Positions 28,382 through 36,662 of a stretch of DNA of 64,000 bases are shown here, piece after piece. A program made the translations under genes and the position numbers. Source of the stretch: Rossellomorea aquimaris (lineage in GTDB: Bacteria > Bacillota > Bacilli > Bacillales > Bacillaceae_B); NCBI RefSeq assembly GCF_001877785.1, contig NZ_MINN01000074.1:806001-870000 (forward strand), written 5' to 3'. Numbering within the stretch: position 1 is the first letter of the stretch; each line of letters opens with the position of its first letter. The notes beneath the pieces were generated by a model. That model worked only from the letters and a program-made list of their open reading frames with translations, ran no database searches and was not told the DNA's origin.

Positions 28382-29869
28382 CCCTTTGTCTTTTGGAAGA
28401 AATAATATCCCGATAAAGCTGAAGACTGCAAATAGAAGCACGACAAGATAAACAGTGTGAAGCGAGGATGTTAAACCATCCTGAAGGGTTTGAATCAGCT
28501 CGGGGCTCATGGCCTCTCTTTCCGACTCGCTTAATAAAGCATTCACCCCATCGATTGAAAGTTCACTGTCTGCTCCCGACTCCTGAAGATAATCCTGCAG
28601 TCTGCTATTCAGGATTCCTCCGAGCAGCGCAGCACCAATTGTCGTACCAAGGTTTCTCATGAACATATTCGTGGCTGTAGCGATCCCCCTCACCTTCCAT
28701 TCAACGGTGGATTGGATGGAAACAATAAAGGCGGTAGATGAAAGGCCCATCCCGACTCCGATAAAAAAGGAACCGGCTGCTGCCCATAACGGCCCGTAAG
28801 ACGGCTGCATCATTACAAAGACAGCTGCGCCAGCAACGAGTGAAATGCCGCCGATCAAGGAAGTGACGAAATAACCGGCGCGTAATAATAAGCGTCCGGC
28901 AATCGTGGCTGAGATCGGCCACCCTATCGACATAGCTGTGAGGGTAAAACCAGCAACAGTAGCGCTTCTTTCCATGACCCCTTGTACAAAGGCAGGGAGA
29001 AAGCTCGAAATCCCGATAAGCATGACTCCCGTAGTAAGTGAAACCACATTCGCTGCGAGAATCGATCTTACCTTCCACAAATCGAATGGCATCATAGGCT
29101 GCGGAGTCCTATTTTCATGATAAACAAACACTGCAAGACCAAGGACAGAGATGCTGATCAGAAGGATCGTCTGCCAGGAAGCCCACGGCAGACGGACGCC
29201 CCCTTCTACCAGTACGATCATTAAAGCAGATATAGTCATTACCAGCAAAACAGCACCGGCGTAATCAATCACAGGTTTTTTCTTTTCAATATTCTCATGC
29301 AGGAATAACCAGAGGCCGGCAATGGCGAGGATCCCTAATGGTATATTGATCCAAAAGACAAACCGCCAGCTTACATATTCAACAAGCAGCCCTCCGATGA
29401 GCGGTCCGCTGATCGCTGAAATCCCCCATACACTCGACAGGTAACCTTGAATTTTAGCACGTTCCTCTTTGGAATAAATGTCTCCGACAATTGTCGTTGC
29501 CATAGGGAGCACCGCACCCGCACCGAAACCTTGAATAAATCTGAACACAATGAGCTGTGTCATCGATTGGGAAAACCCGCAAAGAATCGAACCTATCAGG
29601 AATATGATGATTCCAATTGTGATGATTGGTTTCCTGCCGAATAGATCAGATAACTTCCCGTATATCAATACAGTTACAGCATTCATCAATAAATAAGAGG
29701 AAAACACCCAGCTGTACAGGGAGAATCCACCGAGATCACCGACTATTGCAGGCATTGCCGTAGAAACGATTGTCGCTTCAATCGCTCCCATAAACATCGC
29801 GAGCATTACTGCTGCCAGTACATAAGGTTTTTTTGTCTGCTTTTTACTTTCTTTCATTAAACCGTCCAT
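28370..29869 (-). CDS. MFS drug:H+ antiporter, DHA2 (14-TM) family
   Basis: A 499-aa multidrug exporter of the EmrB/QacA type with about 14 transmembrane helices. Motif A is GKLSDLFGRKPI in loop 2-3. Motif C-like AISGPLIGGLL in helix 5 marks an antiporter. Motif D1 is near the start (AIEATIVSTAMPAIVGDLG). A polar insert precedes the last helix. The substrate is unknown. AAGGAG precedes the ATG. It lies downstream of darB but after a terminator. Confidence 0.9.
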   Translation of the reverse strand: MDGLMKESKKQTKKPYVLAAVMLAMFMGAIEATIVSTAMPAIVGDLGGFSLYSWVFSSYLLMNAVTVLIYGKLSDLFGRKPIITIGIIIFLIGSILCGFSQSMTQLIVFRFIQGFGAGAVLPMATTIVGDIYSKEERAKIQGYLSSVWGISAISGPLIGGLLVEYVSWRFVFWINIPLGILAIAGLWLFLHENIEKKKPVIDYAGAVLLVMTISALMIVLVEGGVRLPWASWQTILLISISVLGLAVFVYHENRTPQPMMPFDLWKVRSILAANVVSLTTGVMLIGISSFLPAFVQGVMERSATVAGFTLTAMSIGWPISATIAGRLLLRAGYFVTSLIGGISLVAGAAVFVMMQPSYGPLWAAAGSFFIGVGMGLSSTAFIVSIQSTVEWKVRGIATATNMFMRNLGTTIGAALLGGILNSRLQDYLQESGADSELSIDGVNALLSESEREAMSPELIQTLQDGLTSSLHTVYLVVLLFAVFSFIGILFLPKDKGLQK

Positions 29870-29900
29870 ATTGTTCTCCTTACTTCAATATTCAATGAAA

Positions 29901-29925
29901 GAGGATGACATGTAATGCCATCCTC
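29901..29925 (-). terminator. Terminator of darB
   Basis: GAGGATG (29901-29907) pairs with CATCCTC (29919-29925); on the minus strand TTTC follows. Moderate strength. Confidence 0.6.
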
Positions 29926-29979
29926 CCCGCTCCTCGAAAGCAGGTTCCCCCTGCCTTCCATATTCGATTCCTATAAGTA

Positions 29980-30417
29980 TCAGGAATTATAGATGTTACG
30001 TTTAAGCTGCTTCAACATCACTCTTCTGGTCATGATCCCTTCAAAATAGTCATCTTCTGATATCACACATAAAAAAGGATGATCAATCAGTAATTCAAGT
30101 GCCTTCTTAAAATTAGAATCGAGCGAAATGGCAGGGAACTCCCTCGTCATCACTTCTTCAACTTTTAAAGTTTCCAATTTTTCGAATTCAAAGCGTTCCA
30201 GTCCAAGAACTGCATCTGTTATTAAAGAGGAACTGATAAGCCCCTGCAAACGGAATGCCGGGTCCAATATGGGAATTGACGAATATCCGCTCTTAGTGAG
30301 AAGCAGCAAAGCATGCTCAAGGGAATTCCCCATCTGGACATGTGCCACCTTCTCTGATGGAATGATAAAATCTTTAATATTCGTTTCTAAAAATTCCTTA
30401 CTGTTTAATGAAATCAT
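29980..30417 (-). CDS. darB: c-di-AMP receptor DarB (CBS-domain protein)
   Basis: A 145-aa protein with two CBS domains (about 10-70: KVAHVQMGNSLEHALLLLTKSGYSSIPILD; about 85-140: VEEVMTREFPAISLDSNFKKALELL). DarB (YkuL/CbpB) binds c-di-AMP; when free it stimulates the (p)ppGpp synthetase Rel and pyruvate carboxylase in B. subtilis. I start at 30417 (MISLNSKEF) after GAGGGG, matching the family; an upstream 34-codon extension lacks a site. ykuK, which lies between ykuJ and ykuL in B. subtilis, is missing. Confidence 0.9.
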   Translation of the reverse strand: MISLNSKEFLETNIKDFIIPSEKVAHVQMGNSLEHALLLLTKSGYSSIPILDPAFRLQGLISSSLITDAVLGLERFEFEKLETLKVEEVMTREFPAISLDSNFKKALELLIDHPFLCVISEDDYFEGIMTRRVMLKQLKRNIYNS

Positions 30418-30809
30418 GCATAACCCCTCATTTTTGAAGAATGTTTCATTTAATTCTTGCACTTTTTTAAAGACATCTTTTTTCATTTGGCTCTTTTCGC
30501 TTGCTTTGTTGCTATGCACACAAGAAAATACCTGAACTTGGGTATCTTCGGCTTGTCCGTCCGTCTATTGTTAAAGACTGGGTTAGAAAAGAGCACGACT
30601 ATAAGCTATTTTCAGGCTACAAGCCTATTTACGAAAAGCAACACCTTTTAGAAAGCAGCCTTTCATTTCAATTGATAGCACGTGCCAAACTAATTTTAAC
30701 ATATGAGCAGAAAAATGTTGTAATATTCAATCCGAAATAACAAAAAATGGATTAGAAACCACAAAAAAATAACCAAATAAGATTAAAATCTCATCTGGTT
30801 ATCTTTCCA
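30418..30809. other. 392-bp gap in the position of ykuK
   Basis: No frame with a ribosome binding site is present. The right end holds the ykuJ terminator (30771-30800: AACCAAATAAGATT pairing imperfectly with AATCTCATCTGGTT, followed by T7 on the minus strand). The remainder may be a darB leader or the remains of a lost gene. Confidence 0.5.
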
Positions 30810-31055
30810 CTATTCCTGATTTGCTTCCTGCAGCAATTCATATATTTCAATTGCCGTGATATCGATGTTATCAAAAGGAAAGCTGCTTCCTTTTTCATTC
30901 ATAACCTCAATTTCGAAAGTATCCTGTTTTGGTAAATACTTTACCTCACAAATCTTCTTTCCATTGTATTCAAAAAATCGTTGTTGAGTTTCCCCTTGTT
31001 CACCTTGTTCTTGCAATGTCTTTAATCTTTGTATGATTCCAAGAAGCTGAGACAT
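30810..31055 (-). CDS. ykuJ: YkuJ family protein
   Basis: An 81-aa small cytosolic protein of unknown function beginning MSQLLGIIQRLKTLQEQ and containing FFEYNGKKICEVKY and the family's PFDNIDITAIEIYELLQ ending. AAAGGAGAG gives the ATG at 31055; 19 further upstream codons in the frame are not supported. In B. subtilis it lies next to ykuI; here four genes are inserted between them. Confidence 0.88.
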   Translation of the reverse strand: MSQLLGIIQRLKTLQEQGEQGETQQRFFEYNGKKICEVKYLPKQDTFEIEVMNEKGSSFPFDNIDITAIEIYELLQEANQE

Positions 31056-31198
31056 AAGCAGTCTCTCCTTTCCTGTTCTATTTCTTTTTTCATAGCTTTT
31101 GCATTGTACCAAATTCTATCCTGTGAAATCTAATGTTTTGCCCTGCACATGAGAAAAATACTATATAATGAAAAGAAAAAGCTGAGAAAGGATTTGTT

Positions 31199-32152
31199 AT
31201 GATGTGTGTTGAGCGTTTGGATTCCAGGATATCATTAGTCGACCTCATGGATTTGTCATTGAAAGGACGAACCGGGAGCTATGTCATTCATGAAGAATCG
31301 ATTGCGATTGTTGAAACATCTGCCAGCCCTTCGATTCCTCATCTAAAAAAAGGTCTCTCTAAGTTAAACATTAAATTAGAAGATATTCAATACATAATTC
31401 TGACCCACATCCATTTAGATCATGCCGGAGGAGCAGGTCTGTTGCTGGAAGAGTGCCCTTCAGCTACAATTGTCGTCCACCCAAAAGGGTACAGGCATCT
31501 GAACGATCCATCCAGGTTGATTGCCGGGGCAAAAGCGGTTTACGGAGAAGATTTCGAACGGTTATTTTCTCCGGTCAAACCCATACCGAAAGAACGGATG
31601 GTGGTTAAGGGGCACGGGGACACTTTAAGACTCAGTGAGACATGTACGCTCACCTTTTATGACACACCGGGTCATGCAAATCACCATTTCAGCATTTACG
31701 ATCCGGTGTCAGAAGGCATGTTTACCGGGGACACCTGTGGAATTCAGTATCGGAACGATGGAAAATCAATTTACCTTCCTTCCACTTCCCCAAACCAATT
31801 CAGCCCGGATGCCATAAAGGAATCCATGCATTTTTTCAAGGATAAAAGTTTGAGACGAATCTATTTCGGCCATTACGGCATGACGGAAGAACCCGTTCAT
31901 GCTTTATCAGAAGTTGACGCATGGCTGGATCGGTTCATGGCTGTGGCGGAAGCAGTATTTTCTCCCGACTCTTCATTCAATGATAATTCAGAAAATCTGT
32001 CCACTGAGCTATACAATCTTGTGAAAAATTCATTCGTACATGACGGCATTGAACCGGATCATCCACTGTTTAACGTATTGGAACTTGATATGAAGGTTTC
32101 AGCGATGGGGATAGTGGATTATTTAACCAGGAAAGGAGAACTTAAATCTTGA
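31199..32152 (+). CDS. Metallo-beta-lactamase-fold hydrolase
   Basis: A 317-aa MBL-fold protein. Metal-binding HIHLDHAGG lies near residues 70-78, further ligands in DTPGHANHH and FTGDTCG, and the last His in FGHYGM. A helical C-terminal tail of about 90 residues follows. The group includes thioesterases, glyoxalase II-like enzymes and persulfide dioxygenases; the specific substrate cannot be assigned. Its stop overlaps the next start by 4 bp with a glutaredoxin-like gene, suggesting a thiol substrate. Confidence 0.8.
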   Translation: MMCVERLDSRISLVDLMDLSLKGRTGSYVIHEESIAIVETSASPSIPHLKKGLSKLNIKLEDIQYIILTHIHLDHAGGAGLLLEECPSATIVVHPKGYRHLNDPSRLIAGAKAVYGEDFERLFSPVKPIPKERMVVKGHGDTLRLSETCTLTFYDTPGHANHHFSIYDPVSEGMFTGDTCGIQYRNDGKSIYLPSTSPNQFSPDAIKESMHFFKDKSLRRIYFGHYGMTEEPVHALSEVDAWLDRFMAVAEAVFSPDSSFNDNSENLSTELYNLVKNSFVHDGIEPDHPLFNVLELDMKVSAMGIVDYLTRKGELKS

Positions 32153-32382
32153 AAAAAGTAACATTATACTCACAGCCAGAATGCCCTCCATGCGAGGTCG
32201 TGAAGCTTTTCATGAGAGAATATGGAATTGAATACGTTGAAAAAAATATTAAGGAAGATACCGGAGCAAGAGAGTTTTTGATGAAGAGGTTAAAGTCCTA
32301 TTCGACCCCTACCATAACCGTAGGAGATCTTGTCATCTCAGGGTTTGATTTGGAAGCACTCAAAGCAGCATTGGAAATATGA
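32149..32382 (+). CDS. Glutaredoxin-like thiol-disulfide protein
   Basis: A 77-aa single-domain glutaredoxin/NrdH-like protein with a CPPC active site at residues 12-15 and the cis-Pro loop STPTI (about 51-55). It starts with TTG after AAAGGAG, overlapping the MBL stop codon (TTGA), so it is translationally coupled. In bacilli such proteins may act with bacillithiol or thioredoxin reductase. Pairing with an MBL hydrolase suggests a shared low-molecular-weight thiol chemistry, which is inference. Confidence 0.85.
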   Translation: MKKVTLYSQPECPPCEVVKLFMREYGIEYVEKNIKEDTGAREFLMKRLKSYSTPTITVGDLVISGFDLEALKAALEI

Positions 32383-32394
32383 ATAAGGCCAGAG

Positions 32395-32430
32395 AAAAAG
32401 ATACCTCCTTCGCAGAGAGGTATCTTTTTT
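32395..32430. terminator. Bidirectional terminator after the MBL-glutaredoxin pair
   Basis: AAAAAGATACCTC pairs with GAGGTATCTTTTTT around a 9-nt loop; it also ends the convergent lipoprotein gene. Confidence 0.85.
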
Positions 32431-32435
32431 CACGT

Positions 32436-32930
32436 TTATCTAAGCTTATCAGGAATTTCATTTGTTATGGAAGATATCTTCCAGTCACCTTTTTCCTTCG
32501 CTAACACCACCGCTTCCACTCCCGGCTCTGTGCTTACAGGACCTTCCTCTTCACCTGAACGTTCTTCCCATATGTACCACTTTCCATTTTCGTATTGAAC
32601 ATTGGTTGACTTGTCGTAAGAAAAGAAAGGAATATAATGCTTTGCAAAGTCTGAACCAAACGTCATATAGCCTCCGTCTGCCTGTACAACATTATCTTCT
32701 ATGAATGAATTTGTCAGTTCCTCTGTAAATGATGCATGAAGCTGCTTTTCGATGTCCTCCATTGGTTGAGGCTTTTCACTTAAAGAGACTTGGGTCTGGA
32801 ACGCTTCCTTCACCAAAGCCATTGCCTGCTTGTCCGTGAACGTGGACGCCTGTGTTTGTTTGATTTGTCCGCAAGCTGCTGAAACGAGGCCGATGATCAA
32901 CACAAGGATTAATAACTTCCTTTTTTCCAT
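32436..32930 (-). CDS. Lipoprotein of unknown function
   Basis: A 164-aa exported lipoprotein: signal residues 1-19, lipobox VSAAC with the lipid Cys at 20. The mature part begins with a helical region (DKQAMALVKEAFQTQVSLSE) and ends in a beta-rich domain with YENGKWYIWEE and KGDWKISSI, resembling the compact extracellular domains of the NTF2-like type. I do not recognise the family securely. It stands alone and is convergent with the glutaredoxin gene. Confidence 0.75.
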   Translation of the reverse strand: MEKRKLLILVLIIGLVSAACGQIKQTQASTFTDKQAMALVKEAFQTQVSLSEKPQPMEDIEKQLHASFTEELTNSFIEDNVVQADGGYMTFGSDFAKHYIPFFSYDKSTNVQYENGKWYIWEERSGEEEGPVSTEPGVEAVVLAKEKGDWKISSITNEIPDKLR

Positions 32931-33127
32931 TTTATTCCCCTCCTTAAAATAAATAGGTGAATCTATTGTAGCAATTGAAATTTGTCGATTGGCTAAGTTT
33001 TGTTCGAAAAATAACTACACTGATTGACATCTTTTTCACTTATTTGCCATTTTCCCGGATATCCAGGTGTTAAACACGAAGACCACTGGAATATTCAACC
33101 ACAAGAAGAAGATCGGGACTCAACTCC

Positions 33128-33645
33128 ATGCTAATGATTTCCGTGCAAGACTTCGCTTTCTGCGGGCGGGCGATGATTCTCCTGGCATTCTCCGGAGCAG
33201 ATTATGTTAAGTTCCGGCGGCAAGTCCCTCGAGGTGATAATCGGTATTATATGGAGGTTTCCTGAGGTTAAAGGCGTTCTTTGCTCAGTAAACAAAATGG
33301 TTGTACTCGCCGTATTAGGTGTAATCAGCGTTTTTTCTCGAAATGAGCGCTATAAAGCTGCCTGCGGAACGGGGTGAATCGGGAGAATCTTTTAATTTTT
33401 GCCCGTAATCTTTTGAAAACTAGACTTTTTCTTTCAATTCGGATCAATAATCTTCGAATACTGAGGGATAATCTTTGAATTTTAGGATTTATTCCATTAA
33501 TTTCCAAAAAATCCAAATAACAAGATAATTGAATCAAGAAGGAAAAGATTCCCGGCCCATTCATCATAGGCTTGCCGCCTCTGAGCAGTGCACTTCTCTT
33601 TTCTTTTGCCCAGCTCCGGCGGCTAGAGGCTTGAGGTCCCATTGA
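33128..33645. repeat. Dispersed TIR element, copy D (long form, one end missing)
   Basis: About 518 bp inside the 808-bp gap 32931-33738. The left end is GATTTCCGTGCAAGACTTCG. Read on the minus strand, the body matches copy E over roughly 300 bp, including AGAAAAAGTCTAGTTTTC and TACACCTAATACG. The right terminal repeat (GTCTTCGTCTTGCACTCC) is absent, so this copy is truncated. A spurious 105-codon frame runs through it. Confidence 0.7.
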
Positions 33646-33654
33646 ACAAATTTA

Positions 33655-33701
33655 AAACCCGAACTAATTTGCCTGATCGCATGCAAATTAGTTCGGGTTT
33701 T
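33655..33701. terminator. Strong hairpin after the small membrane protein gene
   Basis: A perfect 17-bp stem, AACCCGAACTAATTTGC with GCAAATTAGTTCGGGTT, around a 10-nt loop; TTTT follows on both strands. A related hairpin recurs at 60992-61036. Confidence 0.8.
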
Positions 33702-33738
33702 ATTCAGACTAAATTACTTTTGTTCCAACCTAACTGTG

Positions 33739-33978
33739 TCAATAGACAAATTTAAAAGATAAATAAAGGATCATGACTACCACGAAAACAGTAAAAACTA
33801 ATATCGCTATGAAGACCGGATTACGCATAAAAGGATGCGCCTTAACTGCTTCCGGTATGTCTGTGTCAAATTCACCTTTTAACCTTTTTTCCTGTCCCGC
33901 AATTCTAAATGTATAATAAACTGAATAGCCCGCCACTCCCACAGCAACCAAAGTGAGCAGTATAATATAAAAACTCAT
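33739..33978 (-). CDS. Small membrane protein, unknown function
   Basis: A 79-aa protein with two hydrophobic helices (residues 3-24 and 53-76) joined by a charged loop (AGQEKRLKGEFDTDIPEAVKAHPFMRN). ATG 33978 follows GGAGGGG; the TTG one codon upstream is less suitable. It lies 110 bp downstream of ykuI on the same strand and may be co-transcribed. I do not recognise the family. Confidence 0.7.
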   Translation of the reverse strand: MSFYIILLTLVAVGVAGYSVYYTFRIAGQEKRLKGEFDTDIPEAVKAHPFMRNPVFIAILVFTVFVVVMILYLSFKFVY

Positions 33979-34088
33979 CAAAGCCCCTCCTTCAATGTTT
34001 CTTTAATGATAATTTCCCCTAATGGAAACACACTATTCAAGGAAAAATGGAAAGGCTCAGGCAGCTGCAAATGAATGTACAAAAGACG

Positions 34089-35312
34089 TTAATAAAGAAG
34101 GCTTTCTTCTTCAAATAAAAATTCGTAAGAGAGATCGATGAACAAGTACAAACCGTCACCGAATGGGTATGAATAAGTCCGAATCGGTTCACCCGAATCA
34201 ATATCGCTGTAGATGTCAGACAATAATCCCTTTTTATTTATCCTCATCCTGATGATATTTTCCAAGAAATAAGGCCGCCAGCTCCAGTTCTTACCTTTAA
34301 ATCGTTCGTAGACTTCCCAATTTCCATGTACTTTCAGAATATTGCTGGTGACCTGGAACCCATTTTCATCGCACATATACAGGCGGAAGCACTTATCAGT
34401 GAAAGCGTCAGCAAGTCCGGAGAGCAGTTGATCATACTCTTGTGTCTGTTTTCTCAACAGGATCAGGAGACGGTTGATTTCCTTATGTAAATCTTCAGCG
34501 AATTGATATCCTGCTTCCAGATGTTTTTTTTCGTAACGAATGAAATCCTGGCATTTTTCTTTCAGTTTGACTTTAAGTACATCGGATTTCAAGAAACCCT
34601 CCGAAGGCTTTTTCAAATAATAACCCTGATAGTATCTGCCGCCGTTCAACCATGCAAACTGCAGCTGATAATTTATTTCGATATGCTCAAACAGCAGGGA
34701 GGCACCGATTTTTCTTGCAAGCACAGATAGACTGAATAATATGTCCTTATACATTTTATTACCTGCGTCATTTCTGAGCTGCGAAAGATCAACTTTCAGG
34801 ATATCCGGAGAAAAAAGAGACAGTCTGTCAAGCTCTCCAATATTCCCCCTTACATTATCAATGGCTACTTTTATTCCATATGTTTTATAATAGAGCAAAA
34901 CATGTACCAGCTGTTCAAAATCACCTTGAAAGGTCTTCTCGGATAATTCGAGCACAATCCGGTTCAAATTAAGCCCTTGCGCTTTAAAACACTGTAACAG
35001 CTCCATGAACGATTCACCATGGTCAAGCATGAGGAGCCTCGCATCCCTGTTAATAAATATGAGCCCCTCCTGATTGGACTGGATGAATTGAAGGAGTGCC
35101 TTTGCGGTCACTTTCTCGTCGACTTCGATTTTATATTCGTCAGGAATATCATTCCCCGTAAAAAAAGGACCAAGGCTCACTGCCTCGCCATTGTCCTCGA
35201 TCATTCTTCCAAGGACTTCATACCCGATGATTTTATGTTCATCTGCACTGAAAACCGGTTGATAATAAGGAATGACTTTCTCAATATTGCTAATTACGTC
35301 CAAGGGATCCAT
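34089..35312 (-). CDS. ykuI: YkuI, EAL-domain c-di-GMP binding protein
   Basis: A 407-aa protein with an N-terminal EAL domain (about 15-240) and the YkuI_C PAS-like domain (about 250-400). The signature reads YEVLGR (EVL) in place of EAL. Other positions are INRDARLL for the usual INxSP region, VLELSEKTF, and VAIDNVRGNIGELDRL for DDFGTG, so the phosphodiesterase centre is weak. B. subtilis YkuI binds c-di-GMP without clear hydrolysis. The start at 35312 follows GGAGGAG; 8 upstream codons are unsupported. Confidence 0.9.
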   Translation of the reverse strand: MDPLDVISNIEKVIPYYQPVFSADEHKIIGYEVLGRMIEDNGEAVSLGPFFTGNDIPDEYKIEVDEKVTAKALLQFIQSNQEGLIFINRDARLLMLDHGESFMELLQCFKAQGLNLNRIVLELSEKTFQGDFEQLVHVLLYYKTYGIKVAIDNVRGNIGELDRLSLFSPDILKVDLSQLRNDAGNKMYKDILFSLSVLARKIGASLLFEHIEINYQLQFAWLNGGRYYQGYYLKKPSEGFLKSDVLKVKLKEKCQDFIRYEKKHLEAGYQFAEDLHKEINRLLILLRKQTQEYDQLLSGLADAFTDKCFRLYMCDENGFQVTSNILKVHGNWEVYERFKGKNWSWRPYFLENIIRMRINKKGLLSDIYSDIDSGEPIRTYSYPFGDGLYLFIDLSYEFLFEEESLLY

Positions 35313-35410
35313 TTCCACTCCTCCAACCTGAAACATTTTTTTGCATAATTATAACACATGATCATTAACTCAAATAGTCATACGTTAGGATGAATAAAAG
35401 CCAAAAAAAA

Positions 35411-35440
35411 GAATGCCCCGCATCGTGAGCATTCCAACAA
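35411..35440 (-). terminator. Terminator of fadH
   Basis: GAATGC (35411-35416) pairs with GCATTC (35429-35434); on the minus strand T8 follows the hairpin. Confidence 0.6.
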
Positions 35441-35449
35441 AAAAGGTTA

Positions 35450-36217
35450 TTAAAACGGAAATGGGTTCAGCCATTGCCCGCCATCCAGTGTGATGCATTC
35501 CCCATTCATATATGCAGCTTGTTCTGAAGAAATGAAATAAGCAAGACCCGCAATTTCTTCCGGGGTCCCCAGTCTTTTTAATGGGACGCTTTCAATCGTA
35601 CGTTTGGCAGCTTCCTCTGAGGTCCATAACTTCTCGGCCCCTCCTGTACGTTCAATCGGTCCCGGCGCAATTGCATTGGTACGAATTCCATACTTATGAC
35701 CCCATTCCACCGCAAGGGTCCTGGTCAAGGACAAGACACCCGCTTTAGCTGCAGCAGAATGAGCCACCCCGGCTCCGGCGTTCCAGGCATATGTAGCCAC
35801 CATATTGATGATAGAGCCTTTATAATTTTCTTTAATCCAATGGTTACCCACTGCATGGGAACAAAAGAAAGTACCATTCAACACGATATCTATAACAGAT
35901 TTCCACCCGTTTGGAGAAAGCTTCTCAACGGGGCAGATAAAGTTTCCGGCTGCATTGTTGATCAAGACATCAATTTTTCCAAACTTCTCTGCAGTGAATG
36001 ACGCCATTTCCTCGGCATGCGCAGGTTCCCTCACATCCATTTGAAACACTTCCATTTTCCCTTTAAGTGAAGCGAATTCTTCTTTCACAGATTGAAGTCT
36101 CTCTTCATTCCGTCCAGTGATGACAACGTTAGAGCCTTTTTCCAGAAAATACTTTGCCATGTATTTCCCCATTCCGTTGGATCCCCCGGTAATGATGACC
36201 GTTTGTTTTTCTCCCAT
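35450..36217 (-). CDS. fadH: 2,4-dienoyl-CoA reductase-type short-chain dehydrogenase
   Basis: A 255-aa SDR matching B. subtilis FadH (YkuF), which reduces 2,4-dienoyl-CoA during breakdown of polyunsaturated fatty acids. Cofactor motif TGGSNGMG (10-17), INNAAGNF, the HSAAAKAGVL region replacing classical YxxxK as in DECR-type reductases, and the C-terminal ITLDGGQWLNPFPF are all present. Start 36217 follows AAAGGGGAG. A FadR box lies just upstream. fadG, next to it in B. subtilis, is not here. Confidence 0.9.
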   Translation of the reverse strand: MGEKQTVIITGGSNGMGKYMAKYFLEKGSNVVITGRNEERLQSVKEEFASLKGKMEVFQMDVREPAHAEEMASFTAEKFGKIDVLINNAAGNFICPVEKLSPNGWKSVIDIVLNGTFFCSHAVGNHWIKENYKGSIINMVATYAWNAGAGVAHSAAAKAGVLSLTRTLAVEWGHKYGIRTNAIAPGPIERTGGAEKLWTSEEAAKRTIESVPLKRLGTPEEIAGLAYFISSEQAAYMNGECITLDGGQWLNPFPF

Positions 36218-36237
36218 ATTTTTTCTCCCCTTTGAAA

Positions 36238-36255
36238 TGAATGAATATTCACTCA
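36238..36255. promoter_or_regulatory. FadR operator of fadH
   Basis: TGAATGAATATTCACTCA matches the Bacillus FadR consensus TGAATGANTANTCATTCA with one mismatch. It lies 21 nt upstream of the fadH start, where binding would block transcription; long-chain acyl-CoA relieves FadR repression. Confidence 0.8.
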
Positions 36256-36302
36256 TTATTTTAACACACCTGTTTCCCAATCAGCCAGCTTTCTTATAAA
36301 AA

Positions 36303-36336
36303 AAATCCGGCACATGTTTTATGTGCCGGATTTTTT
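36303..36336. terminator. Terminator downstream of the 71-aa gene
   Basis: AAATCCGGCACAT pairs with ATGTGCCGGATTT around a 5-nt loop, with A- and T-tracts on both sides. Confidence 0.85.
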
Positions 36337-36338
36337 AT

Positions 36339-36554
36339 TTAACTGTCCTGATTATTGACAATCGCATCATGGAGCTGAGCCAATGCTTTAATAATCGTCT
36401 TATTCCGTCTGTATCCCTTTGCTTCAACAGAAACATTATTAAATGTAACAGAGACCTGACCCAGAGTTCGAGGCGTATGAAAGCCGTATACATACACTTT
36501 GACCGTCCCTCTATCGGCAGGGAGAAAAAGGATTTCCATTTGCTTCTTCTTCAT
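36339..36554 (-). CDS. Conserved small protein of unknown function
   Basis: A 71-aa basic protein: MKKKQMEILFLPADRGTVKV, then a beta-like stretch and a C-terminal helix (KTIIKALAQLHDAIV). A small protein is found near ykyB and ykuF in B. subtilis (ykzF) and this may be its counterpart, but I cannot verify it. AAAGGAGAGG lies upstream of the ATG. It is followed by a strong terminator, so it is probably monocistronic. Confidence 0.7.
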   Translation of the reverse strand: MKKKQMEILFLPADRGTVKVYVYGFHTPRTLGQVSVTFNNVSVEAKGYRRNKTIIKALAQLHDAIVNNQDS

Positions 36555-36662
36555 CGTAATCCCTCTCCTTTATTAACTTGACTCTTACCTTACTATAATG
36601 ATGACCTCACTTAAACATAAGTGATATCACCCGTCACTGTCAAATTAATGGATCGAAATATA

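Noticed and set aside
30420-30519. N-terminal extension of DarB
   Set aside because: The family begins at MISL, and GAGGGG is positioned for the ATG at 30417.
30501-30740. 79-codon plus-strand frame in the ykuK gap
   Set aside because: Protein-like in places, but no ribosome binding site or start context, and it is opposite to the darB leader; treated as non-coding.
33325-33642. 105-codon frame within repeat D
   Set aside because: Lies wholly within the repeat, no ribosome binding site; similarity to the copy E frame is explained by DNA homology.
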